64,000 nucleotides of DNA from Arabidopsis thaliana (Eukaryota > Streptophyta > Magnoliopsida > Brassicales > Brassicaceae), in contig NC_003074.8 in NCBI RefSeq assembly GCF_000001735.4, positions 20,405,261 through 20,469,260 of the forward strand, read 5' to 3'. The notes beneath the pieces are model-generated. The model was not told where the DNA came from and ran no database searches. It saw only the letters and a list, made by a program, of their open reading frames with translations. A program made the position numbers and the translations under genes. Below, piece by piece: positions 1 to 13,292 of this stretch (its first letter is position 1; each line of letters starts with the position of its first letter).

Positions 1-962
1 ATACTCGTTAACAGGTTCATAATGTTCAGCTAGTGAAACATTAGCGGCGATATCTGAGCTCGAGTCAAAAGTTCTGTTAAGGGATCCACCATAGACATCT
101 TGAATTGTGATTGGTTCGTGGTTTGAACCCTTTGACTTGCCATGAGTCTGAGAGAGTCTTTCAATGACATTTCTAGCAACCGAACGAGGCGATCCATGCC
201 GCAACCCATTATCCACACAATCAGCAGAAGAGTAACGTAAATGGGTGCCTTTAGCTTCTCTAAATGACTGGGACTTTCGTTTCTCATCGAAAGTGTCTGA
301 TGGTGATGTAGGGACTGTCCATTGAACTCGGGGTGGAAGCCTCCTTCGATTTATACTCTCAGAAACACCACTGTGTGAAGAATTACTCTTTTGCTTGCAC
401 GGTTCCAAATGCTCTTCTCCATCAATATAACGGTCCAGAACTTTACTAGAGACATTACTCGAACAAGATGATGAACTCCCAGACGAATCATGCTGAAACT
501 TGTCTGCTTTACACTGCCTTTCTCTAACTTGTCTTTCTGGAGTAAAGCATCTGGTACACAGTATTCATTACATTGTTTGTCAGTGGTTTAATCAAATATA
601 GAACCAAGATAGCGAAAACATTACAGAAAATCATCAAAACAATCTCATAAGAATGAAGAAAGGCCAAAAGCATACCGAGATGAATGATTGCGCCGCCTAT
701 CCTTGCTTTTAGTAGCACTAGTTGTTAGTTCATTCTTGGAAGTTTCTCCAAACTTGTCAAAAAGGAAACCTGCAGAGGACCATGAAAGGCTTCGTCTAAG
801 AGCTAGACCACCAGAAACTTGACCATGTGACTTAGGACTATCGAACTCTTGTTCAGCCTGACTACTAGCTTGGGTTCTCATCTTACTATCCGCTTCTTTT
901 TCGCAGTTAACTTGTTTATCATTTCCATTACCAGAAGATCTGAAAAAGAAGAGCTTTTTCAT
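1..962 (-). CDS. Uncharacterised coiled-coil-family protein, 5' part only (At3g55060-like)
   Basis: Two coding exons are visible on the minus strand: 676-962 (ATG at 962-960) and 1-550, joined by a GT-AG intron at 551-675. The joined frame stays open to the left edge, so the gene continues outside the window. The N-terminus is short and basic (MKKLFFFRSSG). It is followed by Ser/Arg/Lys-rich low-complexity sequence with an RRSLSWSS patch, then further polar sequence. I recall this N-terminus from a small plant family often labelled centromere-protein-E-like or CAP-Gly-linker-like (At3g55060, At2g39300), whose coiled coils lie downstream. No catalytic motif is visible here. The function is unknown. 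A TTG-initiated extension to 974 is not needed. Confidence 0.75.
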
Positions 963-3116
963 TGTTTTCTCCAATCAAAAGGTGCTATAACAACTGCAGC
1001 TGCAATCAAAACATATAGAAGCAAATCAATAGATTGTAAGATATCTCCTGCACTAAACTAGGAAAAGTTCACATTTTGCAGCAAATTAGTTCATGTCAAT
1101 CTCCAAAAAAAGTGCTCCAAGTGAATCTTACAAACAATTTGCTCGATGAAAGATAAACCAGTTCAACAAAAGAAATGAGAAAAAACAGCATAAATGATCT
1201 TAGACTCGAGATAATCAACTATAACTCTACTCAGAGATTCAGAAACTCAAGACTTATCATAGTAAACATCGAGCCAAGGCCTAAAATAAAAGACCAGACT
1301 ACCCTAAGCATCTTCAAAGCTACGATAAACCCTAGAGACTAATCAAATCACAAATCGAACCTAAATCCTACTTGCGGAGAAGTTGATGAAGATTATGTTC
1401 GGCGAGATTACTCGAACACTAACAAAATCTAGAAAGGCTCTCTCTTTAAACGATCTCAATCGATTTCGTCGCCAGAAAATCCAACTCTACTCTCTCTACT
1501 CTCTTCTAATAGTTGGAAAATTGAAAGAAAAAGGAAAAAAAAACACTGAGAGGCGACAGCTTTTTATGACGACACAATTGGCTTTAAAGAAAACCAAAGA
1601 AACACAGAGAAAAATTTTAAAATTTCAAAAGGGAAGATCTTTAGAATTTATGAACATACCATAAAACAGCGATTTTGCAAATCGAAAATTCGAATGGAGA
1701 AGAAACTGAAACGCAGATTTAATAACAGCGCTAGATAACGTGGATTTGATCTAAAGGGAGAAGTGCAAGAAGTGTGAGAGTGTCTCGTTGACGACGAAGA
1801 ATCCAAAAGAACAAAACGGCTCCAAAAATCTTTATTGGCGGTGTGATAATGTAAATAGAGTATCCAGTGAAGGGTATTTCTGGTAACCTTTTTAAATCTT
1901 TCATTGCGCGGCGGATAGAGCCATTTGGACTTTTGGAGGAGCGGGGCTACAATTATTTGTTTTTCACTAACAACACATAACAGTGATCAATAACAACATT
2001 GGAAAAACTTGTAAATTACAAATTAAATGTAGGGTATTTAGTTGTTTTAAGATAAGTATAATAAAATATATAGGTTTGAGTGATATGAGGTAATTATGAT
2101 ACAGTTTTGAAGTGATAACGATAAGAATTGTTGGTATGATACCGTTTTTGTTGTTGATAAGCTTTGAGACCGGGAAGGTGTATGTATACCACCATACCTA
2201 ATACTATAAATTACCAACTACGCTCATAATCAATTATATAATTATAAATTTGGTATAAAAGTCGAGAAATCTAACAAAAATGATAAGGTTATTTCTCAAT
2301 TTACTTTCATGCTTTATTTTTCTTCTTTATGTTTGGCAATAGCACCTAGTATTTAAACAATACATATAGTATTTCGACACATAGTTGCCCGTAATAAATT
2401 GAAATAATATAAAAGAGAAGTAATGCGTTATTTTAGATAGAAATCTGACATCATATATTTATAATTATATTTTCTATAAATAAAATATTATCTATATATA
2501 GTTTTTTTACACTTGGAATTATATATTGACCACACATCATGTGTTAAATTTTTTTTTTTTTTTTTTTTTTGCATTGATACTTTGGCCATATTTTAGTTTT
2601 ACTCATAACATATTAGGTATAATCACGATCAGTCCTAATATTTTGAAAGCCCAAAAAAAAAAAGACTTTATTTTGAGATATTTTTTCACAAGGTAAATTT
2701 AATTTCAGTAAAAAAAGGGTTTTTAATAATTAAAAATATCTGTATATTAATATTTTGTATAGACTAGTTATATATTAATCAAAAATTGGGAATCCTAGAC
2801 TATTTTTGTTTCATCAACTGGACCTGGTACTGGATCAAACGTTGCTGCAAACTAAAATGACAAAGCCCAAAAATCAAAACATACTCTCGGTTAGGGATTA
2901 GATCAGACCGGACGGTTTCCTACCTTTTCAAACGCTGTCGTTTTGAACTATAGAGTACCACAAACCAACGACGCCGTTTCACTTGGCACTATTTATTTCT
3001 TCTGTAGTTTTTTTTCTTCTCATACATATATCAATCAATCAAGATCACCACCACAAGGCAAAATCTAAACTCTCTCTGCAAAATTTCTGCTAACTTCTTC
3101 CTCCCATTTTCTTGCC
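963..3116. other. Divergent intergenic region and 5' leaders
   Basis: Spacer between two divergent genes. 963 to about 1850 is probably the leader of the minus-strand gene. A donor-like site reading ATG/GTATGTTC on the minus strand near 1660 suggests a leader intron, but this is tentative. 1870-3000 is AT-rich with a T-run at 2549-2570 and A-runs near 2655, and no coding sequence that I can support. The leader of the plus-strand gene probably starts around 3000, after a pyrimidine-rich stretch. Small open frames at 849-1061 and 1383-1664 look like chance. Confidence 0.6.
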
Positions 3117-5627
3117 ATGGAAATCGATTCCGCCACCAACGGAAACTCTGACACCGTCATGACGGAATCCGCCGCTACGATCACTCCGTCGCCGGTCGTC
3201 GTCTCGTCTTCGAGATCGAATCAATTTACGGAATCTCTCAAGCTTGAGCACCAGCTCCTCCGCGTTCCTTTCGAGCATTACAAGAAGACGATCCGTACCA
3301 ATCACCGTTCTTTCGAGAAAGAGGTCTCAACCATTGTTAACGGCGTCGGAGAATTGGCTGATTCCGATTGGTCTAAAGACGATACCGTTTCGCGTCTTAC
3401 TTGCCTTGTTACTCGATTACAAGGCCTCAAACGAAAGGTTGATTTTTCCGTCTCTCTCCCTCTGTGATCGGTGTTTTAAATTATGTAGACGAAACTGAAT
3501 CAATTAATTTAGCGATTAAAGTTTCTGATTTTGCTAAATGATATCCACTTATCTGTAAAAAATTTGATCTTCGATGTTGAAGATCAAAGTAAAGTATCTG
3601 TCTTTGGCAATTATGTCTCACTAGACATTGGATCTCGATGAATTCAATGTAGTGGTGGAGTTGGTTCATTGGAACTTCCCATCTGACTATTTGCATTGTC
3701 TTCTAAATTTTTATCATTTGGGATAGTTTCTATATCTTCTGGAGTAACATCACATGGATATGGCCTGGCTTACGTATTTTTTTGGTTTTGTATCTCAGTT
3801 GGAAGAAGGGAGCAATGTGGAGAATTTGCAAGCCCAGAGATGTCGTGCTCGCATCGATCATTTGGATTCAGTAGATGTGGAAAATATTACTGAATGGAAT
3901 AATACCAAACTGAAACGGATTCTTGTAGACTACATGCTGCGGATGTCATATTTCGAGACTGCTACAAAGCTTTCGGAAAGCAGCAATATTATGGTTTCTC
4001 TCATCCTCTTGACACTCATTATATCACACTATTATGCTATATTGCTGTCTTGGTTAATATATCAGAACATATTCTTTGCTGTTTCGTTTTTACAAGCAGT
4101 GAAACAGATTTGTTGATTTGTACTGCATCTCTATGAAATGCTAATTATAAATATCTCATCTTTTCAGGACCTTGTCGACATTGACATATTTCGAGAAGCT
4201 AAGAAGGTGATTGATGCCCTTAAAAATAGGGAGGTAGCTTCTGCATTGACATGGTGTGCTGATAACAAAACGCGGTTGAAAAAGTCAAAGGTACGTGCTC
4301 TATGTACTCTCATGGTTAAGTTTTACTTTCATTTTTTATGAACTCCATGTGGTTTGGCTAAAGTATCCAATTTTTTACCAGAACTCTATGTATAATTGTT
4401 CATTGCTAATTATATATTTTCCTTTTCATAACAGAGCAAATTTGAGTTCCAACTAAGGCTGCAAGAATTCATCGAGTTGGTACGAGTTGATACAGCTGAG
4501 AGCTACAAAAAAGCAATCCAGTATGCTCGAAAGCATCTGGCATCATGGGGAACAACCCATATGAAAGAATTGCAGCATGTTCTGGCCACTTTGGCTTTTA
4601 AAAGTACCACAGAATGCTCAAAATATAAGGTGAAGTTTTCCTTCTTTTGATTATATAACTGTTGAAAATTGACGCTTCAACTTGTATCTTTTCCTAATGA
4701 TTGATTTTGTCTGAAATGGCCCAAAAACGTGGATATAGATTTCACTGTTTCTTTCATACACCAGGCTGCTTCAGTAATCTTTTTCGTCTTTGTTTATTGC
4801 CGAATTAGTTGTGTTACTTTCAACTCTTGTCGAATCTTAATTGATCATTGCATGTATTTAGGCTAATCAACTAACAGATATGTTTTTCTTTTTTCTCAGG
4901 TTTTGTTTGAACTACGACAGTGGGATGTTTTAGTTGATCAGTTTAAACAAGAATTTTGCAAGTTATATGGCATGACGATGGAACCCTTATTGAACATCTA
5001 CTTACAGGCAGGCTTGTCTGCGCTGAAAACTCCGTAACGATCAAACTCTATCAAAATTGATGTTTTTGATTGTCTATTTTCTGCATCTGATAAAGGGGCA
5101 GAAAGTAAGTTTTCGAAATGACACCCTAATGTGATTCTTACTGGTGGGTTGCGTTTGTACCTTGATATGACTCAGATATGGTTTAGAAGAAGGTTGTACC
5201 AAAGAGGACCCTCTCTCACAAGAGAACTTTCGGAAGCTAGCTTTGCCTTTACCGTTCTCCAAGCAGCACCATTCAAAGCTTGTTTGCTATATTTCTAAGG
5301 AGCTAATGGACACAGAGAACCCACCACAGGTGCTGCCCAATGGCTACGTCTACAGCACCAAGGTTTGATTCTGTTCTTGTACAACTTCAGCTTCTCTGTT
5401 CTTTTTCTCTTTTTAGAATCTTTTTCTATTAGCTTGATCAGTTACATCAGTCTATCCTATACAGTTCAAAAAATTTAAAGTTGGGTTACTTTTTTTATTT
5501 ATTTGATGGGTAAATGAACTTGCAGGCTCTCAAGGAAATGGCGGAAAAGAATGGAGGTAAAATAACATGTCCAAGGACAGGGCTTGTCTGCAACTACACG
5601 GAGTTAGTTAAGGCATATATATCATGA
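3117..5627 (+). CDS. MAEA: MAEA/Gid9-type CTLH-complex protein (LisH-CTLH-CRA-RING-like), 418 aa
   Basis: Seven exons: 3117-3437, 3799-3993, 4168-4290, 4435-4629, 4900-5033, 5176-5362 and 5526-5627. They sum to 1257 nt, 418 aa plus stop, with GT-AG introns throughout. Domain order: disordered Ser/Thr-rich N-terminus; LisH around residues 143-172; CTLH around 173-235; CRA after that; a C-terminal Gid-type RING-like region with a TCPRTGLVCNYTEL signature near the end. In yeast and animals MAEA/Gid9 pairs with Gid2/RMND5 as the catalytic heart of the GID/CTLH ubiquitin ligase, acting in cytosol and nucleus. The role of this plant protein is inferred from the family. It converges on the SET gene to its right. 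Confidence 0.93.
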
Positions 5628-6215
5628 ACCCATATGCTCATAATCCTCACTTTGGTCACCTTTTCAATGGATGACTGGGAGGACAGTATTAAGGCCAAAG
5701 AAACTGAAATTTCCAACTTTCTCCATTACTCTTTGTGAATATGCACTTGCAGATAAAACTTTGCATCACTTTAGAAACAGCTCGTTCCTTTGTATATCAA
5801 GCCATTTCTTCATTTCAGTCTTATGACAATTTTCTAGTCAACATGGTTTTAGTGGAAACATGTTTGGCTGCTTTGCTCTGATATTTTTATTCATGTTTTT
5901 CTTCTTATCCACTAGTAGTTTCTGTATAAATCAACCGGCAAAGTACACTTTATTGTCCCACTACCATTTCACAAACCACAGTTCCGATTCTACTATCAGT
6001 TTCCTCACTTGAGGTGTATAATTTGGTTCTGTCTGGTTTCATCTATTTGGATACCATCCTGATTCAACATGTTCATCATTTCTCTTTTGTTTGTTGGCTT
6101 CGGAAATGGAACGAGGTATAATTCCGGATTAAGAAATAGAGTAACACTAATCTTTTTATTCACTCCAATATCTCAATTTATTGGTATATTGCTATCGTAG
6201 AGACTGTAAAATCGA
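5628..6215. other. Convergent 3' flanks
   Basis: 588 bp between the stop codons of two convergent genes. It presumably holds both 3' UTRs. No coding signal or repeat was seen. Confidence 0.6.
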
Positions 6216-9200
6216 TTACATTGTCTCTGAAAGCAAGGTTGTGCAATAATGATTGAGCCATTCAGCTGCAGATCTCAGTACACGAAGCTCACCGTATAGG
6301 AGATCTCTTGCCATCTGCCTTCTAACAGCAAATCTTTGTGATACAAAATAGCATTCTTCCATTTCCTGCAAAGGCACCCACCAATAAACGTTTTTCAAAA
6401 CCTACATTGTCAGTCATTGTGTGGAAATTAGTTGAGTAAAGCGTTCTATAGTACCTTGATGCAAACACTATGATCCTCAATCAATCTGTTGATGTGAGAC
6501 AAGAGGATCTTATGTGCCTCCAACTCTCTGTTCCCGTCTTTAAAAGGAAGCCGAGCTAGTCGGCCATCATTTTGTGCAGCTTCTTTTGACAAATCATTTA
6601 GCTCTGAGAATCAACTATACTGTTAATACTTTTGGAATTAGCCTCGCAAGATGATAAAAGAGAGTGACTAATTTGATTTGAGCACCTTGGGGAATGATAC
6701 AACAGAGAACACGAGCAAATGCACGGAGAGATTGTGGAATGCCTTTTCCTTTCCCTATAGCAGATTTCACTTCCCTGAGAGATCACCAAAAGTACACTTA
6801 GATACACATGTAAAAAGCACTGTTACTGAAACCAATTCTAAAGAAGTAGGTTCATTGGTATTTTCCTATCCACTGTTCACATCACTCTTAACTGCTTTCT
6901 TACTATCTCCCATGTTTCCATTCTTTGAGTACGGATATTGATATGTAAGCAGTTAAGAACTTGTAATGGCTTGGTAACATTCTAAAGCTAAACTTTAATA
7001 CCTACTTGATTGTGAAAGTATCACAAGAAGAGTGAAAGATATTGATATCTTTGACAGTTCGAGTGTGATGTGTCTGGAGAAGTCCCAGCTTCATGTTGCG
7101 AAGAGGATCATCATTCGGTACATCCATTTGGATTTGAACCTATAAGTCACCGCAGCAGTATCAGTTTGATACTAATCCTTAGATAATGACTGTGTGAAGT
7201 TTCAACATCCCATTCAGTCAATTAAATGACAATCAAGTTCAAGGTTGGTGAGTAGCATCTTCAATCCAACATCTATAGATCAATGTTGTTACGGCTACGG
7301 TCATGATATTAGAAAACAAACCTCGTCATGAATGTTGTAAGGAAAGGTAAATCCAAAATCTAACATGAGTGTAGCATTTGAGAATTCCCCATACTTGATG
7401 AATACCTACACAGAGATATTTGGTAAGCTTCAACAAGCCCATGAGTTTTAACCAGTCACTGAGATCGACCTCAACAAAAATAACATTCTTATAGAATCTA
7501 GTGATTATTAAAAGAAATAAGTAATGCATCCTCTGAGAAGTGAATCTCATCGTGTTATAATCTTACCTCATCACCAGGACTGTAGTTGCGATCTGCAGTG
7601 ACCTGCAAAGTTGAAAACTTGAAATCAAAATGTACTGGCTTGTTTCAGTCTGTGTTGCAAGCCTTTAGAGTCAAGAGAAAGTAATACGGAATAAAAAACC
7701 ATGCATTTTACTAGATCGATGTACCACATATTTAACAATAAGATTATGCTGATGTCGATTCACTCTAGTTGATGTATGGAATATGAGATATGGAGGTTAG
7801 ATTGTATATCAAGTAGATGTGCACAAACCCTTGACGAAGAGAACACAGAATATTAAATAACAGGAATGGAAGTAAACCTCTGATAGTTGATTGTCTTCAT
7901 CCCTCAAAACGATTGATGCAGAAAGCCCATCATGGTTCATGAAGTCTGCAAACGGAATCTGTTATATCGTTAGAACATCTATCGTACCAGAATTCACCAT
8001 AAGTAATCTGGAAAGATGCCAGAGCTAAATTGAAAGCAATACCAGTGATATGCGTTTTGAGTTTTCCCACGCACGAGATCCCACTGTCCAGCAACAAGTT
8101 ATCCAGATTGAGTAAGAACAACACAATGCATAAAACCTCCCTTATGAGAGATTGTACATGGTTGAGTAACACCAGAAACAGATATAGAGCCAAATGAATA
8201 CTTGTGAAGTAACTTTCTCACCTAAAGCATATGCATACATGAAATCTTCCAAATCTGGGCGTTCAGTTACTATGGGACAATGTTGTTTGAATGCCTAAGA
8301 ATCACCAAAAAGTGATTTTAGAACTCTTATTCACTAAGATGAAAAATAAATTCGACACATGGAAATACATCTACCAAACATACACATATGACATATGTAT
8401 ACTACGTACTTGGTTAGCTTGACATAGGACATAATCATAGTAGCCTTCGTAATATGCTAAGACTTGTTATGAACTGGAGTATAAAACTTGAAGAAGATAA
8501 TTCAAAATTTAAACCGTAAATAATTTTTCAGCGGTATATACACAGGTAATATAGCACCTTGATAGACCCAACTCGGTTTCTCAATCAAAAGGTCTGATAT
8601 CACCACGAGACCAAACAGACAAGACAAATAAGTTTTGTAACTATTTAGTCTATATGTGTGTGCCTGTCTTATGGGTTCATACACTATTCTTAACGGTACA
8701 TAAGCAGTCGCTTGAAGGCCTTTTAAAGAATTAGGAACCCAACCAAACAGTTACCAGTATCACTAGAAAAACATACTTACCTGCGCTACAAATGAAAAGT
8801 CCTTTTCTATCTGAGCTTTTTGTTTTACTGTTTCCTGGTGAACTGCACTACAACGAATCATGCTGAGCTCATCTTCACCCCAAAATATCTAAGAGAATAA
8901 GGAAACCACTTTTTTTTATTATTCTGCATTGTCCAAGATAGCATAGGCAACAAAATTGATAGTAAGGCAATTAAGAAGCTTTTTGCGTACCAGGTTATAT
9001 GGATCATATCTTAAACTATAACTATTTATATTTGTATATCTCTTTTGGTAAAATAACACACATTAAAGAAGTGGCCAAAACAAAAATTCAAGACTCGAAC
9101 ATATGACATAATAACTAGAGTGAAATCTCACCGAGCTATGCATCTCTGCAGGTTGAGGAAGTCGGCTGATATAAGGGACCCATCGAGACTTCTGATTCAA

Positions 9201-10570
9201 AAGCAATCAGAGACTAAGTCAAAACCAAAACACTCACATGAAATGGGAGACTTATTTTAAGTCAATTACTCAAATGTTGATGCCCTAGCTTACTTGACCC
9301 ATTTTCTTCTCTCTTATTAGAACAGCAGCAAGCATTCCGATATTCCCAACTTCATTGCTCAATAAAACTCTAATATCCGAGGGGAGCTCATCTGGAGTTA
9401 TTTGCTGAAATTTTAAGTTAGAACAACACTAATGGCATAAAAAGAATTTCCAATACTTCTTAAGACACATGATAACAGAAAAGCTCGTTTCAGTAGACAA
9501 CAATATACCGCATTAAAAGGGACTTTCAACATGCAGTCACCAGCATAGATAACTTTGGAGGCGAACAGTGACCTGCTCAGAAGTTGATATAGTTATTAAC
9601 ATGGTTAGTGTATTTGACATTAAAGATAAAGCATCACACCAGGAGACAGCCTCTGGTAGGAAATGAAATTGGTTATTCTCACAATCACTCATTAAACAAT
9701 CGCATAAAGATGGAAAACAATCAGATTACTAAACAAGACAAAATAACATGATTCAAAGTTGTACAATGTTTCAACTATTGATGACAAGACAGAACCATAT
9801 TAAAGAACATCAAGACAAGTCATATAAAAATTAAGCTGCCACAGAAGGTATCAACAAAGAATCTGATCATTACATTGAAAGGGAACTATGAATAGAATTA
9901 TTGAATAGAGAAAATGTGTCTAACAATCCATATTTTAATTGCCGGTAAACAGAAAACCGAGGTACTCGAAAAACGGATTTTGAAAAATACTTGCAAAGTT
10001 GCATCTTATTCAAAACATCATCAAGCCCACCTGCCATAGGTGGATTTCCCAATCGAAAGAGTATTAGTTATCTTTGCTCCAGCAATTCGCTCTAACCAGG
10101 GTAAGAAGTTATTGTCCAACGAAGCCTAGATATAAAATGGATAAGATGATCGTAAATCCTCTTTTGTGAGAGACATAAAAGTTCTGTACAACATCTTCTT
10201 ACATCAATTAGCTCCCAAAATCAACAGTCTGTTTGGTTAACTATAGATAGAAGAAGCTAAAAGAACATAAAGGTTTCATCTTTGGTATCAATTGCTATCA
10301 GTAGAGGAGAAACATACATAACTTAGAAAAATTCTTGGAACCACACTCAGGTATGATAAAACTTTTCTAACACTTGAGATAATCAAGCTGTGAACAGTCC
10401 ATCACATTGATTTCACAAATTTCACGAAAGTCTCAATCTTTCACAAATCAAACCTGAGTTTGGAGCTCTAACGTTAGTTTCCCGGCGAGACTGAAACGCT
10501 TGGCTAAAGAGCTAACATTGCGCCTTTGTTGAAACCCGAAAAGCTTCACTGTCGAAATGCAGAATAGCAT
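6216..10570 (-). CDS. SET-domain protein, Rubisco-LSMT-like, 463 aa
   Basis: Fifteen exons on the minus strand, in order: 10454-10570, 10031-10125, 9509-9572, 9294-9404, 9132-9191, 8781-8888, 8222-8294, 8043-8083, 7878-7958, 7567-7602, 7322-7405, 7006-7139, 6686-6774, 6455-6603 and 6216-6365. They total 1392 nt with all junctions GT-AG and the frame kept. The split SET domain of the SETD3/Rubisco large-subunit methyltransferase class spans roughly residues 50-260. It includes VGSRAWE and then IPFADFMNHDG (about 224-234), the class NH-motif region near the SAM site. The C-terminal helical part resembles the Rubis-subs-bind domain. The family methylates lysine or histidine in non-histone proteins; the substrate here is unknown. 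The basic, Ser/Arg-rich N-terminus could be an organelle presequence (inference). I chose the ATG at 10570 because the N-terminal exon joins cleanly in frame. Confidence 0.9.
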
Positions 10571-11081
10571 CTCCAGCCAAACTGGATGGCGCGTGAGCAA
10601 CCACCGCTCGTATTATGGACTCGTGTTTCGACTGCGGCTAGAGCAGAGCGGCCAGGACCAGACGATATTCTGATGCTGATTCGGTCCGGTTTGTTTCGGT
10701 TTTAAATTTCAGATAAATCGGTTTGTTTTTAATTGATTTTGTAGATAGCCTTCCAATTTTGACTTTTTGATACCTTACAAAGTGAAATGGCTTTGAGAGT
10801 TACTTGCCTCTAGCAACAGTGTCTGTGTCTCCTCATTTTTCTTCCACAATCTCAATGCCTCTATTTGAAATGTTGCATTAATTTTCTGAGTAAAAGCGAT
10901 TCATAGGTGCTTTTTGTATTTCCAATTTCCTAAAGAATGATATTTTTTTTATTGATGGCAAAAGTAATACAAATGTTAAAAAGAATACAATTCAAATACA
11001 CAATCAATCTACGAATTACAAGTAATGAAAAAGAATTACAATATATGTTTTTGGTTTTAGGTATCATCAGTAGTTTCAGTT
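10571..11081. other. Spacer between SET gene 5' end and ABCG16 3' end
   Basis: 511 bp. It holds the SET-gene leader and promoter (from 10571 rightwards) and the ABCG16 3' UTR. AT-rich from 10880. No other gene was seen. Confidence 0.55.
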
Positions 11082-13292
11082 TCACCTCCTCTTGTTTTTG
11101 CTCCCAAGCAACAAACACAAGTAAAACAAAATCCTAAATAGGAATCCGAAACCTACCGTGATAAGCAAGCAGTTCCATTTACTAAGCTGTGTCACTCCTT
11201 GCTGCTTCAGAACATCAGCACCCGTCGTTAAACACGTAGAGCTCGATATCCTCATACCTATCGACCGGCTCACAGAATCCAAAAGCCTCAGCTTCATCCC
11301 ATACGTCAATTCTCCCAAAGGCGAGTTGTCGAAAAGCTGAACACCTCTCACAAAACATTCTGTAGGATCCGAGAACTCGTTCTGAAGAACCGCCTCGTAT
11401 GGATACTTAACCAGAGAAAGATAATGAAACCAAATCCAATACTGAGGGATTCGATCTCTGTTGATGAAGAAGCCACTGAAAAGCAAGAAGTAAGCTAAAA
11501 TAGCAACAACGATCGTGTAGCCTAACATCACATGTGGAACGACGCCGGATAAGAAAGTCACGAAGGAGCTTCCGGACCAGAAAGAGGCTAAGATGATTAA
11601 GCAGTAGAATAAAAAGCCCATTAGGCCTCCTTCAAGCCCAACAGCCCAAAACGTCGTCACTGCGAAAGCTAAAGAGAGGAAGATGAGCGAAGGGAAGGTA
11701 ACAATGGCGTGAGAGAGAACGTAGGAGGATCTCCGGTAAGCGTTGTAAGCTGTTTCTCTCATGAAGATGTAACGTTCCTGGAGGAACACGGGAAGAGCAT
11801 CGGCGCAAGTGTAGAACATTGTTGACATTGCGAATGCGAAGAACCCTAACCGCTCTTGAACTCCTTTTGGTGAATTATCCAATCGCCAGAATACGGTGGC
11901 TAAGATGAATCCGGTGACGATTACGGTGGCTAATCGCATTCCGAGTAGCTCCGGTTGTCGTCGGGAGTTGAGGATTGAGCGTCTGGTGAGAGTTTTGATT
12001 TCGATCCAGAACGGATTCGCGAATGCAGGGACGGCTAAGGTTCCGCCACCGTGGTTTATGACGGAGGAACCACCGCCGCCACCGGAGACTAGTTTTCCTC
12101 TGCTTATGCTGGCGGAAATCGCTTCTTTCAAGGTTAAATTTGGGTTTGGAGAAGCCGGCGGAGTTAGGGTTTGAGGATTGCTCTGTTTCTTCATCTCTTG
12201 CCATTTCTTGTTGAATTCAACTAATCCTCTTGTTCCTCCAGCTGATCCTTCGAGTTCTCTGATTAGATCGAGTGCAAACTCCGTTTGATTCTCGTTTTCC
12301 GGTATCGGATTACCGAACCCGGCGAAAAAGCTCGGTAGACTCGCCGGAGAACCACTAAAGACGGTGTGTCCACGTGACAAGAAGATAAGACGATCAAGTA
12401 AACTGAGAACTCTGTGACTTGGCTGATGTATTGACATTATAATGATACTGCCACTCTCTGCGATTCTCTTCAATACTTTAACCACCATGAAAGCACTTGT
12501 GGAATCTAAACCAGAAGTAGGTTCGTCGAGGAAGAGAACAATCGGGTCGTGGATGATATCGATTCCGATCGAAACTCGCCTTCTTTCTCCACCGGAGATT
12601 CCACGGTGTCCTTCGTCTCCAATGATTGTTTTAGCAGCGTTTCTTATCCCTAACTGGTCGATTAGGGCTTGAACTCGAAGCTTCTTCTTGGATTTAGGTA
12701 AGCTTCTTGGTAATCGAAACTCAGCTGCAAACATTAAGGTTTCTTCCACAGTAAGCATCGGGAAGAGAAGATCGTCTTGCATTACATAAGCTGAGATAAC
12801 TTTCAGCATCCGAGATTGAAGAGCTTCTCCGTTAAGCGTTACCGTGCCCTTCAAGCTTCCTTTAGCGATCCGATTCGCTAAAGCGTCGATCAAAGTGGAT
12901 TTACCTGACCCGCTAGCTCCAAGAACGGCAAGAATCTCTCCGTCACGAGTCTCACCGGAGATATTGTCTAGAAGAGTCTTGGTCTTGGAGAAAGATGTCC
13001 TCCTCCATGGAACCAGGTCGTGAAAGTCAAGTTTCCGGCGAACAGAGACGTTGTAAGTAAGGTTGTTGAAAGATAGAACGAAAGGAACAGGACGCATAAG
13101 ATGATCATTATCTCCGTCAAGTGAAGAACCATCCCTGTCAAAGAATTCATGAACAGGAGTTTCGTCACCAACTTCAACCTTACGAACGTCGCTAACGTTC
13201 TTGAGAAGTTGGCCTAAAGTCAAAGATGAGCTAATAATCTCCATGGAATGAAACGGTGTTGCATTATCATCTTCTACTAGTATGCGAGACAT
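11082..13292 (-). CDS. ABCG16: ABC transporter G family half-transporter, 736 aa
   Basis: Single intronless frame, ATG at 13292-13290. The nucleotide-binding domain comes first: Walker [10 protein letters not shown] at about 125-133, signature [11 protein letters not shown] at about 233-243, Walker [10 protein letters not shown] at about 251-259, H-loop His near 289. It is followed by a Gly/Ser-rich linker around 405-420 (GGGGGSS) and six predicted membrane spans after about 450. That NBD-TMD order is the reverse half-transporter (WBC/ABCG) layout; such proteins act as dimers exporting lipidic or hormone-like compounds, usually at the plasma membrane. From the literature as I recall it, ABCG16 contributes to pollen-wall formation and ABA/pathogen responses. 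A TATA-like ATATATAAG on the minus strand (about 13412-13420) lies ~120 bp upstream. Confidence 0.95.
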   Translation of the reverse strand: MSRILVEDDNATPFHSMEIISSSLTLGQLLKNVSDVRKVEVGDETPVHEFFDRDGSSLDGDNDHLMRPVPFVLSFNNLTYNVSVRRKLDFHDLVPWRRTSFSKTKTLLDNISGETRDGEILAVLGASGSGKSTLIDALANRIAKGSLKGTVTLNGEALQSRMLKVISAYVMQDDLLFPMLTVEETLMFAAEFRLPRSLPKSKKKLRVQALIDQLGIRNAAKTIIGDEGHRGISGGERRRVSIGIDIIHDPIVLFLDEPTSGLDSTSAFMVVKVLKRIAESGSIIIMSIHQPSHRVLSLLDRLIFLSRGHTVFSGSPASLPSFFAGFGNPIPENENQTEFALDLIRELEGSAGGTRGLVEFNKKWQEMKKQSNPQTLTPPASPNPNLTLKEAISASISRGKLVSGGGGGSSVINHGGGTLAVPAFANPFWIEIKTLTRRSILNSRRQPELLGMRLATVIVTGFILATVFWRLDNSPKGVQERLGFFAFAMSTMFYTCADALPVFLQERYIFMRETAYNAYRRSSYVLSHAIVTFPSLIFLSLAFAVTTFWAVGLEGGLMGFLFYCLIILASFWSGSSFVTFLSGVVPHVMLGYTIVVAILAYFLLFSGFFINRDRIPQYWIWFHYLSLVKYPYEAVLQNEFSDPTECFVRGVQLFDNSPLGELTYGMKLRLLDSVSRSIGMRISSSTCLTTGADVLKQQGVTQLSKWNCLLITVGFGFLFRILFYLCLLLGSKNKRR

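Noticed and set aside
963..974. TTG-initiated N-terminal extension of the first gene; similar extensions at ABCG18 (to 21638) and NAC063 (to 59931)
   Set aside because: Non-ATG starts are unnecessary because an ATG follows directly and matches paralogue starts.
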